A stretch of DNA of 64,000 nucleotides from Lepus europaeus. Taxonomy: Eukaryota > Chordata > Mammalia > Lagomorpha > Leporidae. This document shows, in pieces, positions 11,721 to 24,440 of the stretch (positions are counted from its first letter, which is position 1; every line of letters begins with the position of its first letter). Under the pieces are notes generated by a model. It saw only the letters and a program-made list of their open reading frames with translations, made no database searches and was not told where the DNA came from. A program made the translations under genes and the position numbers. The stretch spans positions 61,238,448 to 61,302,447 of the forward strand of contig NC_084835.1 of NCBI RefSeq assembly GCF_033115175.1. Reading direction: 5' to 3'.

Positions 11721-12373
11721 GCTAAATTATGCCCTTTGCAAGCTTTTTGCTTTTGTGTGCCTCTTGCTCCAGAAACCATACTGAAAATGATATTGCACAA
11801 CTGTGTTGGTATAGAGACAGCTACGATCAAGGACGGATTCATTATCATCATACTCATTTTCTTCTGATTTTATAAGAAATTCTAATTCAAACATGTTCAT
11901 GGGCCCTTAAAGCTGTGTGGACCCTAGGCACCATGCCTGCTCTCCTAAGGGGAAGCCAGCCCTGGTTAGGGGCCAGGCAGCAGGGACTCTGTACTTGTGT
12001 GCTTTCCTGAACTCTCACCATCCTAACATTATTCATCCCAGCCACCACCCTGTAAAGTAAAATGTCATTGGAACATCAACCTTGAGTTAGTTAGTGATGA
12101 TTTAAACCAACAAGAACCAAGACCCATGTGTTTGGTTGCTGATGAGGAGGGTAAATGCCGATGGAAAGGGGCTGACCTGGGGAGGGGCCCGGATGATCAA
12201 GGTCTCAGGGAAGATGATGCAGACCCCCCACCCGCCCACAGTTCTACCCAGGGTGTGCCCTGGCAGCAGCCTGGATTATGTGTCTACACTTCTGGCCCTG
12301 CCACCCCTCCTTCTCCTCCTCTCCTTCTTCTTTTTGTTCTGCTGTTTGTTTTCTCAGTGTACAGAAGCACCAT
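11721..12373. other. Unique sequence
   Basis: Includes a C/T-rich stretch (12297-12350); no gene recognised. Confidence 0.5.
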
Positions 12374-12687
12374 GGAGGGGCAGGTGTTGGCACAGTTGCC
12401 TGGAATGCTCACATCTGTATCAGTGTGCCTGGGTTTCAGTGCCAGCTCCACATCTGATTCCAGCTTCCTGCTAACACATACTTTGGGAGGAAAAAAGACA
12501 TAGTACTTGGGTCCTTGTGACCCACATGGGAGACCTGGGTTAAGTTCCAAGTTCCTGGTTTTGGCCTGACCCAACCCCAACTGTTGTGAATATTTGGAGA
12601 GTGAACCAGTAAATGGAAGATCTCTGTCTGCTGCCTCTGTCTCTCTGCCTTTCAAATAAATAAAGATAACTAAATTTAATACATACA
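12374..12687 (+). mobile_element. CSINE, older type
   Basis: Worn copy with GCTCCACATCTGATTCCAGC, CTTGGGTCCTTGTGACCCAC, GTGAACCAGTAAATGG and CTTTCAAATAAATAAAG; an AT microsatellite follows. Confidence 0.85.
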
Positions 12688-12846
12688 TATATATATATAT
12701 ATATTCTTAAAGAAAACAACCTATTGGGGTCTACTTATGTCTTTTTTCCAGCTTCTTTACAGACGTGGATGTACATATGTTCTAAAATTAGGCCCATGAT
12801 GGATGGATGGATAGATAAATAGATAGATAGATAGATAGATAGATAA
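12681..12846 (+). repeat. (AT)n, spacer, and (GATG)n(GATA)n
   Basis: AT run at 12681-12704 after the CSINE tail; GATG then GATA tetranucleotides at 12797-12846. Unique sequence lies between. Confidence 0.9.
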
Positions 12847-13186
12847 GGTTGCACATATTTTCCTTTGTCCTTGAAAATCTACTTCTTATGATTTTTTGCT
12901 AAGTCTATGCTTTGAGGTTTTTTGCTAATGTGCTAGGCTTTGCTTACTCATATCTTTGCCAAAGATTTGAAAATCACATCCCACTGGAAATCTAGTAAGA
13001 CCTTACTCTGAAGACATAAAAGTATTACTTCACACATATGTATAAATCTAACCACAAGAGTAAAACATGGTAGCTTTTGTGTATCCCATAGAAACTTAGG
13101 TATTTTGTATTGCTTTAATTTAACATCTACCTCCTATACTGCAGATTTTCTTAGTAAAATTTGGAATTTTAGACTAGTTCATTCTT

Positions 13187-13528
13187 TTTTTTTTATTTTT
13201 TGACAGGCAGAGTGGACAGTGAGAGAGAGAGATAGAGAGAAAGGTCTTCCTTTGCCGTTGGTTCACCCTCCAATGGCCGCCGCGGTAGGCACGCTGCTGC
13301 CGGCGCACCGCACTGATCTGATGGCAGGTGCCAGGTGCTTCTCCTGGTCTCCCATGCGGGTGCAGGGCCCAAAGACTTGGGCCATCCTCCACTGCACTCC
13401 CTGGCCACAGCAGAGAGCTGGCCTGGAAGAGGGGCAACCGGGACAGGATCGGTGCCCCGACCGGGACTAGAACCTGGTGTGCCGGCGCCGCAAGGCGGAG
13501 GATTAGCCTAGTGAGCCGTGGCGCCGGC
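13187..13528 (-). mobile_element. CSINE, young type, full length
   Basis: Reversed full-length copy with perfect 13-bp target duplication CTAGTTCATTCTT at 13174-13186 and 13529-13541. Confidence 0.95.
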
Positions 13529-13541
13529 CTAGTTCATTCTT

Positions 13542-14208
13542 ATTAATCTATCAAATACAAAAGCATATTAAATTTTCATTTTTAATGTATTTTCTAATAA
13601 AATTTATATAATCTTTATGTTGGGTTTAGTAGATTTCATTGCTCAACCTAAGTCTTTTTATATCACAGTTATCCATTCACTAATAACCCTTAATTTCTTG
13701 GTTTGCCAGAGAATCTACAAAGCAGTGTTTATTAAAATAGTCATGTTAATGTCTAGTTCTCCAACTTTGCATATTTGAGAGTTTCTTCCTGCTGTCTTCA
13801 TGTGAAAAACAACTCAACAGTGCACTACTTCAGCATTGAAACCGCTTTCCTTCGCAATGGCTAACAGTCCTTCATCAGGTCTGGTATTCAATGGTGCCCT
13901 CAGTCTGCCCTCATTTTTGGGCTTCTGGAGCTAACCTCTTCTTTTCTGCCTGATTGCTTGTTGGATTTGTGTCCTGGGGCTAGCAATTCAAAACTCTTCC
14001 AAAGGCATCTCCTGTGAGACCCCAAAGCTCATGTCCTTGGCCCTCCATGTCCTTTCTTCCTTTTCTATCAGCCCTACCCCGCCCCCACCGTCCCCTGTGA
14101 TTCTAAAGGTCTCCTTCCCTCCCTTCTGATCAGATTTCCCAAGACCCCGTCTCTGCTCTCTACCATAGCCATGTGGACTATGTTCAGGATGGAATTTTTC
14201 TCTTCTTT
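13542..14208. other. Unique sequence
   Basis: AT-rich first half, C/T-rich second half; possibly a worn L2 piece, too weak to call. Confidence 0.4.
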
Positions 14209-14221
14209 AAAACTTCTTATT

Positions 14222-14543
14222 TTTTTTAAAGATTTTATTTATTTATTTATTTGAGAGGTAGAATTACACACAGTGAGAAGGAGAGACAGAGAGAAAGGTC
14301 TTCCATCCGCTAGCTCCCCAGATGGCCGCAATGGCCAGAGCTGCACCCATAAAAAGCCAGGAGCCAGGAGCCTCTTCCAGGTCCCCCACTCAGGTGCAGG
14401 GGCCCAAGGACTTCTACTGCTTTCCCAGGCCATAGCAGAGAGCTGGATTGGAAGTGAAGCAGCTGGGACTAGAACCAGCGCCCATATGGGATGCCAGCAC
14501 TTCAAGCCAGGGCTTTAATCCACTGTGCCACAGTGCCGGCCCC
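14222..14543 (-). mobile_element. CSINE, older type, full length
   Basis: Reversed copy from AAAGATTTTATTTATTTATT to GCCACAGTGCCGGCCCC. Flanks AAAACTTCTTATTTT and AAAAATCCTTATTTT look like a decayed target duplication. Confidence 0.9.
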
Positions 14544-14559
14544 AAAAATCCTTATTTTA

Positions 14560-17139
14560 CCTATCTCCCTTTCCTCGAACTCTGTACTGGTTCCACATCA
14601 GTCTCTTCTCCCCTTGACATTTGGTTCCTTTTTCAAAAAGAGAAGACAATTTTCCACCCTGCTGAGGATGAGAATTGCTTTGGCTACAATGTGCCCATGG
14701 TCTTTGTAGAAAATATCACTTCCAGTGAAATGGGAGCATGAGGCCCACTTCCTCTGGTCTGTGAGACTTTTTGTCAGAGATTCCCCCTTCCATGTCCCAG
14801 AACGTGGAGCTCCATCTTGCAGCTGAGAGCGAATACACTCTGTGTCCCTGTCCATGTCCCCTGGGAAGAGTCGGGGACAGGTAGTGTCCCTCTCTCAGTT
14901 GACCGTGTCTGCAAGGTTTGCACTTAGCATGTCTCTGCTTAACTACAAAGGGATTTTTTCTGACCTTCACTATCTGACCCTTTGTATTTCTCTTTGGCTT
15001 GAGGACTGGAGCTATTCCAGTCTTAGTATGCATTGGCACCAGGCTCTTCTGGACCCTTCGATGGGGCTCTGTGTGAGGCACTGCATTGCTCCAGAGAGCA
15101 GCCTTCTCCCTTAGGTACTCCAGAACTAATCCTGGGGGAAGAGGAAAACAGAATGTGACTGTGTCAAAAAGTGGCCCCTACAGAGTCCAGGTGGGGTGGC
15201 TCCTGGTGACAGTCACAGAGCTTCTGGACTGGGTAGACCAGGGGGAGGGGTGCAACAGGCTTGGCCCATTCTGAGCCAGTCATTGCATTGCTGCCTGTAG
15301 CTCGTGGAGACTCTTCCCAAACCATGGCAGAAATTGACTCAGTCCTAGTGGCGGGGAGGGGGTGTTGTGAATGTATTCTTCTTTTCTAAGGTCATGACTC
15401 TCTTCTGGAGAGTCTATAGGGCCTGAAACAGGAGCTGCTGGGCAGGTGACCTTTCACATGAGAGGCTTCCTTAACACTTCCCCTTCCCCATTGTAAAACA
15501 CCCCTGTGTCACTGGCTAACGCCAACAGAATGTTAACATTGAGAGTCTCAAGTGTCCAAACAATAAACAGATAAAAGGGATTGACAATGAACTCACCAAC
15601 ATGCACTATAGGAATATTTAATCCTGATCTCTCCATGGTTGGGAAATCTTTGAAGAGCAGATCCAGGGGAGACCTGATGCTGTGCTTGATCCTTCTCGGG
15701 AGTCTGGGGTGGCTCATTCCAAGTGCAGAAGCTCTGTTTCACAAGGAGACCCCTGTGCAGATGACAGTGAAAGAACCCAGCATCATTCCTGGCAGCCACA
15801 CTGATGCCCCATTGAATGGCCTTCCCTAAGCTGGCCTGGCACTGGACCATACTACATCTGGTGGGAACAGCCTCTACCCAAAGCCATGGAACCTGAGGAT
15901 CCCTTTTATTCCCCAGTAGAATTGGGCTTACTCAAAATGCCTGGGTATTAGGTGAGGCGGGAGGGCATATAAAACATCAAAAAGTGCTTCTGCTTTTGGT
16001 TAGAGTTAAGTGTTCTATTTCAACAACAAAGCTCGCAAGCTGCTTGGGAATCAGTAGGGTTTTACGGTTGGTTTCAGCGGCTCTTAAACTTTCTGGATGC
16101 TTAGAGCTAATACCAAGTGCTAGCCAGGCCTCTCTGCTGTGCAGCTATTGCCTGTCTGGGTGAAGCTGAGACTCCCCCAACTCTGCACCTTCTGGGGAGT
16201 GAGACCCCAGCTCTGCCATCTCTGTAGGTCAAGTGCGAGCCTGCCCTTCTGGATCAGCTATCAGGGTGAGCTGTGGCTCACCCTTCTAACAAACTGAATC
16301 TTCTTCTTTTTTAAAAAAAAATTTGACAGGTAGAGTTATAGACAGTGAGAGAGAGAGACAGAGAGAAAGGTCTTCCTTCCATTGGTTCACTCCCCAAATG
16401 GCCGCTACGGTTGGCGCTGCGCCAATCCGAAGCCAGGAGCCAGGTGCTTCCTCCTGGTCTCCCATGCGGGTGCAGGGGCCCAGGAATTCTGACTAGGGAG
16501 ATGGGCATCTTAACTGCTAGGCTACATGCCCACCTTGAAAGTTCTTCTTGTTGTCCTTGCTGGGGGCCATGAAGGATGCCATCATCGCCCCCTGCTCCCC
16601 AACTGTACCCGCACAGCCCAGAAGCTGGTGGCTGCCAGCTTAGAAAAGCCGACCGTTCCTGGCCCTGCAGAGAGAAACGGGCATCTTGGAACTTAGAGGC
16701 TCCCTCCTTTTGTGTCAGAGATGTAAAAATATTCACTGACCTCTTCCTCAGTGAGATACCAGCAGTGGGTTACTGCATAGAAGTACCAGGAACTTCTCCC
16801 TTTTCTGATGAGAAATTTTCCTGATGGTTTTCTATTTATCTCTGTGGTGTGGTTGAGAAGGGATCCAGTGCTGGAGGAGATAAAAGGGGAGGGATTTGAG
16901 GGATGGGGCACAGGGAATAAGTTCTCTGGAGCCCACGGGGTCAGGTGCAGCTCTACAGCTGGAGGCCAATGGGGAGACAAAACCAGTGATAAGAGGAACC
17001 GGAGCGCAGGGACAGAGAAGCGGCGTGGCTCCACATGCGCACCCCCAGAGCAGCTTGAGCGGTTCTAGGCAGTTGAACCAGGGAGAGAACCTGGGCAAGA
17101 GAATTGAAGATGCTCCAGGAGTCTGTGTATAACATACCG
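14560..17139. other. Mostly unique sequence (one CSINE inside)
   Basis: 14560-16308 and 16536-17139 flank the internally deleted CSINE. Frames of about 120 codons occur on both strands without recognisable domains. Confidence 0.45.
16309..16535 (-). mobile_element. CSINE with internal deletion
   Basis: The 3' half is near-intact (GACAGGTAGAGTTATAGACA to GCAGGGGCCCAGG) and then joins directly to the head region (ACTGCTAGGCTACATGCCCA); about 100 bp of the middle are missing. Confidence 0.85.
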
Positions 17140-17255
17140 GGAGTCTCCCACAGGGTGCCTTCAGCCCGTTGGTCAGGGTGCCCACATCCCATTCTGGAGT
17201 GCCTGGGTTCAATTCCCAGCTCCACTTCCTGACCCAGCTTCCTGCCAATGCAGAG
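17140..17255 (+). mobile_element. CSINE fragment, 5' half
   Basis: CCCACATCCCATTCTGGAG, GCCTGGGTTCAATTCCCAGC and CTTCCTGACCCAGCTTCCTG are the head and box-B part; the rest is absent. Confidence 0.65.
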
Positions 17256-17502
17256 AGAGTTGCAAAATAGGTGCATGTATGTGTACTCATTTTCTTGAAC
17301 ACCTGATTTTCTCTTTCTGTGGTAGTTTTTTTGTTTTGAGGTTCCCAGAAAAAAAAAATTTCTTGGTATGTACTATAAAAGAGCTCGCTCTCTCTCTCTC
17401 CCTCCCTTCCTCCCTCCCTCTCCCCCTTCTTTCTTTCATGGCAATGCTTGCTTGCTTGCTTTCCTTCTATCTTCATCTTCTTTTTGGTCCTTTGAGAGGC
17501 AT

Positions 17503-17690
17503 CAGTGATAACTTAAGTTAGTGGGTTCCTGTCACCTGGGTGGATGACCTGGTTTGGGTTCCCAGCTCCTGGCTTCAGCCCAGACACTGGTCTGGCTGTT
17601 GTGAACATTTGGGGAGTGAACCTAAAGAAGAGAGCTCTCTGACTCTGTGTGTGTGTGTGTGTCTCCCTGCTTCTAAAAGAGAAAGAGAAA
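17503..17690 (+). mobile_element. CSINE fragment, 3' half, older type
   Basis: GGTTCCTGTCACCTGGGTGG, CAGCTCCTGGCTTCAGCCC, TTTGGGGAGTGAACC, a GT run and then an AG-rich end. Confidence 0.7.
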
Positions 17691-17713
17691 GAAGAGAAAA
17701 AGAAAGAAGGAAG

Positions 17714-17844
17714 GATGCGTCGGCTGCAGCACGTCGGCCGCAGCGGCCATTGGAGGGTGAACCAATGGCAAAGGAAGACCTTTCTCTCTGTCTCTCTCAC
17801 TGTCCACTCTGCCTGTCAAAATAAAAAATAAAATAAAAAAAAGA
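17714..17844 (+). mobile_element. CSINE, young type, 5'-truncated
   Basis: Only the last third is present: GCAGCGGCCATTGGAGGGTG, GAACCAATGGCAAAGGAAGA and CTGTCCACTCTGCCTGTC, then an A-rich tail that runs into the GGAA array. Confidence 0.9.
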
Positions 17845-18015
17845 AGGAAGGAAGGAAGGAAGAAAGAAAGAAGGAAAGACGGAAAGACGGAAGGAAGGAA
17901 GGAAGGAAGGGAGGAAGGGAGGAAGGAAGGAAGGAAGGAAGGAAGGAAGGAAGGAAGGAAGGAAAGAAGGAAGGAAGGAAGGAAGGAAGGAAGGAAGGAA
18001 GGAAGGAAGGAAGGA
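17843..18015 (+). repeat. (GGAA)n microsatellite
   Basis: About 170 bp of GGAA with a few GAAA and GGAC variants at the CSINE-proximal end. It starts exactly in the A-rich tail of the truncated CSINE. Confidence 0.97.
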
Positions 18016-18950
18016 AAACATTTTCCCGTAATATGTATTACCAAGAAATTTTCATTTTTTTCTGGGGATCTTGAAACAGAAGTACAGATGTACAAACAAG
18101 AGAATCAGGTGTTCAGGAGAGTAAGTACATAAGCATGGAGCCATGTTACACCTTTTGCAATTCCAGTGTGCCTTGAGGCTCTCAGAAGCCGCTGGCCGAT
18201 TGGTGGTTTGCCATTATCCGCCATTCTAGACGAGCATTTTGGAACATCTGTTTTAGGCACTTCTGCTAAATAAGAGGGTAGCGAGCCTGCCAGTTCCTTG
18301 TCTAAAAGGAAACATTTCAGGGACGCAGCCAGTAAAATCGGTAGCCTTTGACTTCTGCAGGCCGCGAAGTCCTTGCCAATAACAGGGCTGATTATTTTCC
18401 AGCCTTTGATAGATACTTGGCCACTGCTCCAAACTGTACAATTGGCATCCTCCACGTTCCTCACCAGAAGTGCCACAGATGAAGCCCTGGAACGGTCACA
18501 TAGGGAGATGTGTGCTCTCTGGGCCTGGCTAATTAGATCCGTGCTCTAAACTAAGTTCAACGACTGATAACCCAGAAATTCACCCCAAGCTTGAAAGAAT
18601 TGAGCAATGAATTTGTTTGTGCCAAGAGCAAACTCTCTGGCCTCCCACATGGCTTCCAACTTTTCTTTGTGACTGGGAGACATGTGTGGTTTGTGCAGAG
18701 CTGGACCGGCGAGATAGAACACGCAACCCTGGTACATCTGATTCAAGGTCGGTCTGGTCCCTGGGTGCCTTGGCAATTGTTCTGGGGAAGGGCTTATCAG
18801 AGATAGGACCCACTGGGAAAGTGAAGATTGTCTTTGTCTCTCTTGGAGGCGGCACTGGTTCATTCTAAAAGAAACCAGAAATGGATACCAACTATTTAAT
18901 ACCTAAATTAGTACCCATGCATGAGTTACTCATTTTGGCCGTTTCGTCTT
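18016..18950. other. Repeat-free unique sequence
   Basis: CpG-containing, repeat-free, with frames of about 100 codons but no family match. A conserved non-coding element is possible. Confidence 0.4.
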
Positions 18951-18965
18951 GAAATCGTAGCTCTA

Positions 18966-19223
18966 GGGGCCAGGCTGTGGTGCAGTGGGTTAAAGCTGCG
19001 GCCTACAGAGCTGGCATCCCATACGGGAGCCAGTTCGTGTCCTGGCTGCTCCACTTCTGATCCAGTGTTCTGCTATGGCCTGGGAAAGCAGTAGAAGATG
19101 GTTCAAGTTCTTGGGCCCCTGAACCTGCGTGGGGGACCTGGAGGAAGTTCCTGGCTCCTGGCTTCAGATCAGCTCAGCTCTGGCCATTGCTGTCATTTTG
19201 AGAGTGAACCAGCAGATGGAAGA

Positions 19224-19262
<39 letters not shown>

Positions 19263-19320
19263 CTAGCTCTCTCTGTAACTCTTTCAAATAAATAAAATAA
19301 ATCTTAAAAAAAAAAAAAAA
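18966..19320 (+). mobile_element. CSINE, older type, full length
   Basis: GGGGCCAGGCTGTGGTGCAG to AAATAAATCTTAAAAAA. Target duplication GAAATCGTAGCTCTA / GAAATCAGAGCTCTA at 18951-18965 and 19321-19335. Confidence 0.95.
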
Positions 19321-19335
19321 GAAATCAGAGCTCTA

Positions 19336-20369
19336 ATTTGTGTGAGCCTGGGGATTCTGCACAGAGGCTTTCTACATTGTGTTTCCTTTTAGGTCCTTAA
19401 AAAGGAAGCTGAGAGTTGACGGAGCTCAGCAGATCCCTGGCTTGGGAACAAGCAAACCCAGTGGCCGGCTGGGGCGTGTCCGTTGTGCAGCGGATTCACA
19501 CGGCAAGGTGAGAAGGAAGCAGGTATTTGAGCAGCCACCGCAGCGTGAGAAGGGAGCCCACAGGAGGCCTGGGCAATTGCATCTGGAAGGCTGGGTGAGA
19601 GAGCCCTTAAGCCATTTTTGGGTAATTAGACGAGGCCCTGCTGGGTGGAGGAGGGGTGTACCCACCACCCCGAGTGGGCCGGCATGGGGGACCCCTCTCT
19701 GACTCAAGGCGGTGCCTTGATTTAGAAAGCAGCCTTCCAGCACATTCAGCCACGCAGCTGTCTCATCAGGGAGTACTTTAGATTAACAAATGTGAACATT
19801 CTAACATTACTGGAGGGATTATTCCATCGTGTTAAATATTTCATTTATCTGACATCACCCTACTGACTCACTGCTATAATTTATTAAATCAGCCTCCTGG
19901 TGAAAACGATCGGATGGTTTTTCACAGCAGGGCTTGACGTTCAGGGCTCTCCTTTCCCATCCCCACAGATACGCTTCTTTCACTCCCACTTCCATTGGGT
20001 TCCCATTTCCCACATGTGGCATGGGTGAGGTGGCGTGGGCCTGGCCGCAGGAGTGGCAGACGGAACAGGTGGAGAGGGAAATGGGGGAGCGAGGCAAAGG
20101 GAAGCGGGGTTCAGGAGAGCTGGTGTGCAAATGGTGGTTAGAGCTAGGACTCAGGCCACAGACACAGGCAGGACGGGCTGCCCACAGGTCCTGATGCCTG
20201 AGGCTGGAGCAGGCAGAGAATGGACAACCTTCGTCCCTGAAGCAGTTGGGCCAGCAGGCTTCCCCAGGGCTGGTTCCCTGGAAGGCATCTTGGTAGGACA
20301 GCAGCACTCCCTTGCCTTGGTCTCCCCTAGTACTGGTTCCGCGTGTACCTGAGCACTTCAGCCTTCTGA
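19336..20369. other. GC-richer unique sequence
   Basis: Frames of 105-150 codons on both strands; none has a family motif, and they overlap one another, so they are read as chance frames. Confidence 0.4.
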
Positions 20370-20660
20370 TGACTGTTTGTAGAGCAGCTACTGAGTGCCA
20401 ACCATTTCAGAGGCACTGAGGATCCAGGTTGGTCCCAGTATGCAGGGGCTGACAGTCAGGTGGGACAACTGCCATTTACCCTGTGCTGAGTGCATCCAGG
20501 GCCTGGCTTTTAGTCCTTCCTGCAACCCTGCAGTGATAGGTACAACCACCATGTTATGGATAAGATGTTAACTACTTCTGTGAGTTCACACAGAGAGGAA
20601 GTTGCTGGCCTACTACTTGGATTTAGACGCTTGTGACACCAGAGTCTGCTCTTCATATCA
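20370..20660 (-). mobile_element. MIR/L2-type old repeat, reverse orientation
   Basis: CTACTGAGTGCCAACCATTT, GGCACTGAGGATCCAGG, CTGCAACCCTGCAGTGATAG, TTATGGATAAGATGTTAAC and GTGAGTTCACACAGAGAGG recall the reversed MIR/L2 'point of decay' pattern; it is badly worn. Confidence 0.45.
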
Positions 20661-20694
20661 TAGACAGAGATTCTACTCACCTTAAATAAAACAT

Positions 20695-21022
20695 GGTGGC
20701 AGGGTGGGCATTCGGCCTAGCAAGTAAAACATCTGCATCCCATGTAGGAGGACTAGGATTAGATACCTGGCTGTAGCTTTTAACTCCAATTTCTTGCTAA
20801 TGCAGATCCTGGGATGCAGGATGGATGCTCAAGTAATTGGGTTCCTGCCACCCATGAGGGAGACCTGGATGGAGTTCCCGGCTCCTAGCCCAGGCCATCC
20901 CGTTGTGGGCATATTGAGGGTGAACCAGCAAATAGAAGTATTTTCCCTCTCTTTCTCTCTCTCTCTGTTCTCTGTCTCTCTTTCTCTCTCTGCCTCTCAA
21001 ATAAATACATTTTTTAAAATTT
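20695..21022 (+). mobile_element. CSINE, older type
   Basis: GGTGGGCATTCGGCCTAGC head, CCACCCATGAGGGAGACC, TGAGGGTGAACCAGC, a CT tract and AAATAAATACATTTTTT. Confidence 0.85.
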
Positions 21023-22779
21023 CAAATAAAGTTCAATGGTAGTTTTCATTCACCAAGAACTTCACATTGACGGAGTTAAAAAAAATTGACTGTCCCACTT
21101 TTTACCCATTGAGGTCTAATTTTTCCTGACCTTATGAAGATCATTGCAATCTTCTTCCACAAAATCCAATTCCTCCTACACAATCACCCACCTGGAAACT
21201 GGGTCCACATTCACTCCATGGGACCCTCCTCTGAGCGGCACTGGAAAGAGAAGCATGGCTATGAACCAAGATACAACTGAGCTCAACTGGTGACTTTTGT
21301 CATCCCTCAGAGATTTTAATCCCTAGGATGAATGGCCCCGAAATGCCACAGCCCATCTGTGAGAGTCAAGGTAGGCACATCCATGTCCTGCCTGAGGCCG
21401 GAGGTGTATGCAATTGCATCACTGTCTCAGAGACAGGTCCACAGAGATCTGAGCTAATGTGAAGCCTGCAGAAGCATCTTTATCTGCAAATACTAATGAG
21501 GCTTTCAACCCCATTCCCAACATAATCATACTCCTCTCTCTGTTGGATGCAGCTCAAATCCAGCCTACAGCAGCATTCAGATGGTAGCAGTGTCAATTCT
21601 GCATGGCCTCTGTCCTTTAGAACTGGAGAATCGACCACCTCCCACTGAGTGGCACTGTTCCTTCAATTCTGACTCCCCCATGGTGCTCTGGGTGGATCCT
21701 TTGGATTGGATTCCCCAGGATAGATTACACCAAGGATGCCGTATATCTTACAAGTGGTCAACTGATCGGCAATGAGCTCAGAATAGAGAAGAAGAAAAAT
21801 AATTCTATCTTGTGACTCACATCTCAAAGGAAGAATTATCATTGTCCAATTAAATAAGTACTTCTGGAGTAGGGCTTTCTCGACTATTTAAAAATAGATG
21901 GCATACCAAAAACTGGACGGAAGTGCAAATAACAGCCTACAAATGGTGGCTACTTCTGGATGAAGGGATTAGGATGGTTCTTGATACTTTCCCATTTCAT
22001 TCAGGGTCTGTAATGAGCATGGAATACTATCATAACCAGAGCAAGCATAGTGAACACTTTGTTAAGTCTTATTTTATGACACATTACCAAATATCATTCA
22101 CATTCAGACCACATTCGTGTAATGCACTCAAGAAGTCACTTGAAAGAGATGAATGTTGGCATTCCCAGAAAGTCTCAATTCCAGGCTTTTGTCTCTAGCA
22201 ACACAGCCAAACTCGAATGAAGATTCCACTTAAAGTAACTAAAAATTCTGGATGCCATGGTTTTGTTTTTTACAAATTGTTTTAGATGCAGTGGTGACCT
22301 AGTCCCTGGGAATTCAGAGCGAGAAGGGGAATCACTGAACAAGCATTTTCCAAACCAAAGCATTTGCCAAAACTGGATGAACATGAGTGTAAGTTTCCTT
22401 AGCTTTTTAGGGAAGGAGAAAAGAAAGAGAGCCTGGTGTCCACCCAGGTGAGAAATCTGTCCCATGCCTGCACAGAGCCCAACTCCATCCAACCAGCTCA
22501 TCTCAAGGGAAGGGTGAACCAGAACTAGATCCACCCTGCTACTCCCAAGGCAGCTAGAGCAAGTGCTGCTTTGAAGACTGAGTCTGGACAAAGAAAAAAA
22601 AAACCTCCATGTAGAATTCATGACAACTTACCAGGCTTTATGCAGGTATGCAGCCTGGATTTGCACAGTAGGGATTGTCTGCAGCTTTAGTCCTGTGCAT
22701 TAGCTTAAAGCACTCCCACTAGAGGAGCACTCAGGAGCCTGCAGAGAAGCTGTAGATACTAGATATTGAAATTATCAGG
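21023..22779. other. Unique sequence, nothing recognised
   Basis: A 148-codon minus-strand frame (22175-22621) has no known motif. Confidence 0.45.
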
Positions 22780-23700
22780 CAACAGACATAGACATTTGAA
22801 TCTGTTAAATTAATTGGAAGAAAAGGATTGAAAATGGAACGAGGGAAAAGATTAAGAAGGGAAGATCACAGAGTCTGGAATGGGAACCAATAATAATTTC
22901 TAGAAAGGAAAATATAACAATCAAAATAAAAAATTTCAATGGATATTGTTTAACAGATCAAGACTTAGCAGAGAGAAATTAATGAACTGAAAGACAGACT
23001 TGAAGAAGGTTTCCAGAATTTAGCCTAGAGTAAAAAAAAAATGATGAAAATTTGTACAAGACATAAGATACAGTGAGAAAAGTCTAACAGACACTGAATG
23101 GAGTTGGAAAAAGAGTGGACAGAATAGGGAGAGGCAATCACAAATGCTGAGAATTTTCTAGAGCCAACAGAAGCATCAATCCACAGATTCAAGAAGCTAA
23201 CGAATACCAAGTGAGTCTTATAAATTAAAAAAAAAAAAACACTATGAAAGATCATAATGAAAGTGAGGAACAAAAAAAATGAGAAAAATCATAAAACCAG
23301 TCAAAGACAGAAGACACACTGTCTTAGCTGAACAGCAATTAGACTGACATCTAAAAGCAGCAATGGAAGACAACAAGCTGTGGAAAAAGACACCTGTGTG
23401 CTGAGACAAAGCAAACCTCAGCCTAGAACAATATCCCTGGCCAAACATCGCTCAACAACAACAACAAAGAAAACAAAGGTATTTTTAGGTTAAAAAATCG
23501 CCAGTATACTCTCACCAAAGGAATTCAAAAGGATGCACAATAGTTAACAAACAATGTGGTTTCCCAAAGGGGAAGTCTAAGCTGAAAGATGGGATGTACT
23601 AAAATGAGCTAACTATATGGGTAGAACTAAATATACACTGTATTAAGCAACAATAAAAATGTGTGATTTAGCTTAAAAAAGAGAGAAAGAAGCAAAATTT
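22780..23700 (+). mobile_element. Ancient L1/HAL1-like remnant with ORF1-type sequence
   Basis: The A-rich sequence carries degraded blocks typical of the L1/HAL1 first-ORF region: a segment on reacting ends of a coiled coil (around 22930-23010), GAGAATTTTC with CAGATTCA.GAAGC (23145-23195), AACGAATACCAAG (23199-23211) and CAATTAGACTGACA (23335-23348). Many frameshifts and stops leave no usable frame. The exact subfamily was not determined. Confidence 0.7.
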
Positions 23701-24314
23701 AAAAAGTGATCAAAATGTATAATAACTAGGGAAAGAGATGAAATAGTTCTCTGTTGTGTGTGGTTTCATTCCCTGCACTTTTGTTCACCTTTGATCAACT
23801 TTAGCTTGCAAATATTAATGAAAGTTTCCAGAAATAAGCAATTCATAAGTATTTTTGGGGGGTGGAGGTATTTTATAATGGGTTTATTTCCACAGGTGTG
23901 TCACTTACTGGAAAACTCTACATTTAAATTGTAGACATTTATTACATAATTTCAAGATCCAGTTTTCAATACAAGGATTAAGGAATATTATTGAGACAGG
24001 GAGGGGTTGGGTGTTCAGAGGAGGAGCAGCAAGGGACAAAGCACTAAGGCAAGCAACATAACAGTGCATGTGGAAGAATTACAAGGGCTTGGGAATGGCA
24101 GCATGCAGTAGATGACCAGTGAGCCATGGCCTCTGAAAGAAACTGCCACTCCCAGACAACGTGGCAGCACTGGGATCAGTGTCCCTGGAGTGGGCTTTCT
24201 CTGCGGGTAGGAAAATGGTTTGGTTCCTTAGTCTGAGGACCCAGGAAGCCCTGCTCAGTTTAATTTATTGATATAATGTACTCAAAGCATAGTCCCAAGG
24301 GTTCAACTTCAGTC
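23701..24314. other. Unique sequence
   Basis: Nothing recognised between the L1-like remnant and MER5A. Confidence 0.45.
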
Positions 24315-24440
24315 TATTGAGGACCTGGTTGGAAATTGAAATTGTAAGGCTCCACCCAGACCTCTTGAATCAGATTCTTAAGGGTGGGGCCCAGGAAATC
24401 TGTGCTCAGACAAGGCCTCTGACGTCTAGAAGCATTGACT
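24315..24440 (-). mobile_element. MER5A-like hAT (Charlie) remnant
   Basis: GGACCTGGTTGGAAATTGAA, GCTCCACCCAGACCTCTTGA, ATCAGATTCTTAAGGGTGGG and GCCCAGGAAATCTGTG reproduce the reversed MER5A order, including the two GGGCCCCACC-type blocks. Confidence 0.7.

Noticed and set aside
16832-17476. 214-codon minus-strand frame
   Set aside because: It runs through a CSINE fragment and a CT-rich tract and has no domain.
17673-18095. Frame rich in Leu-Pro-Ser-Phe
   Set aside because: Translation of the GGAA/CCTT microsatellite.
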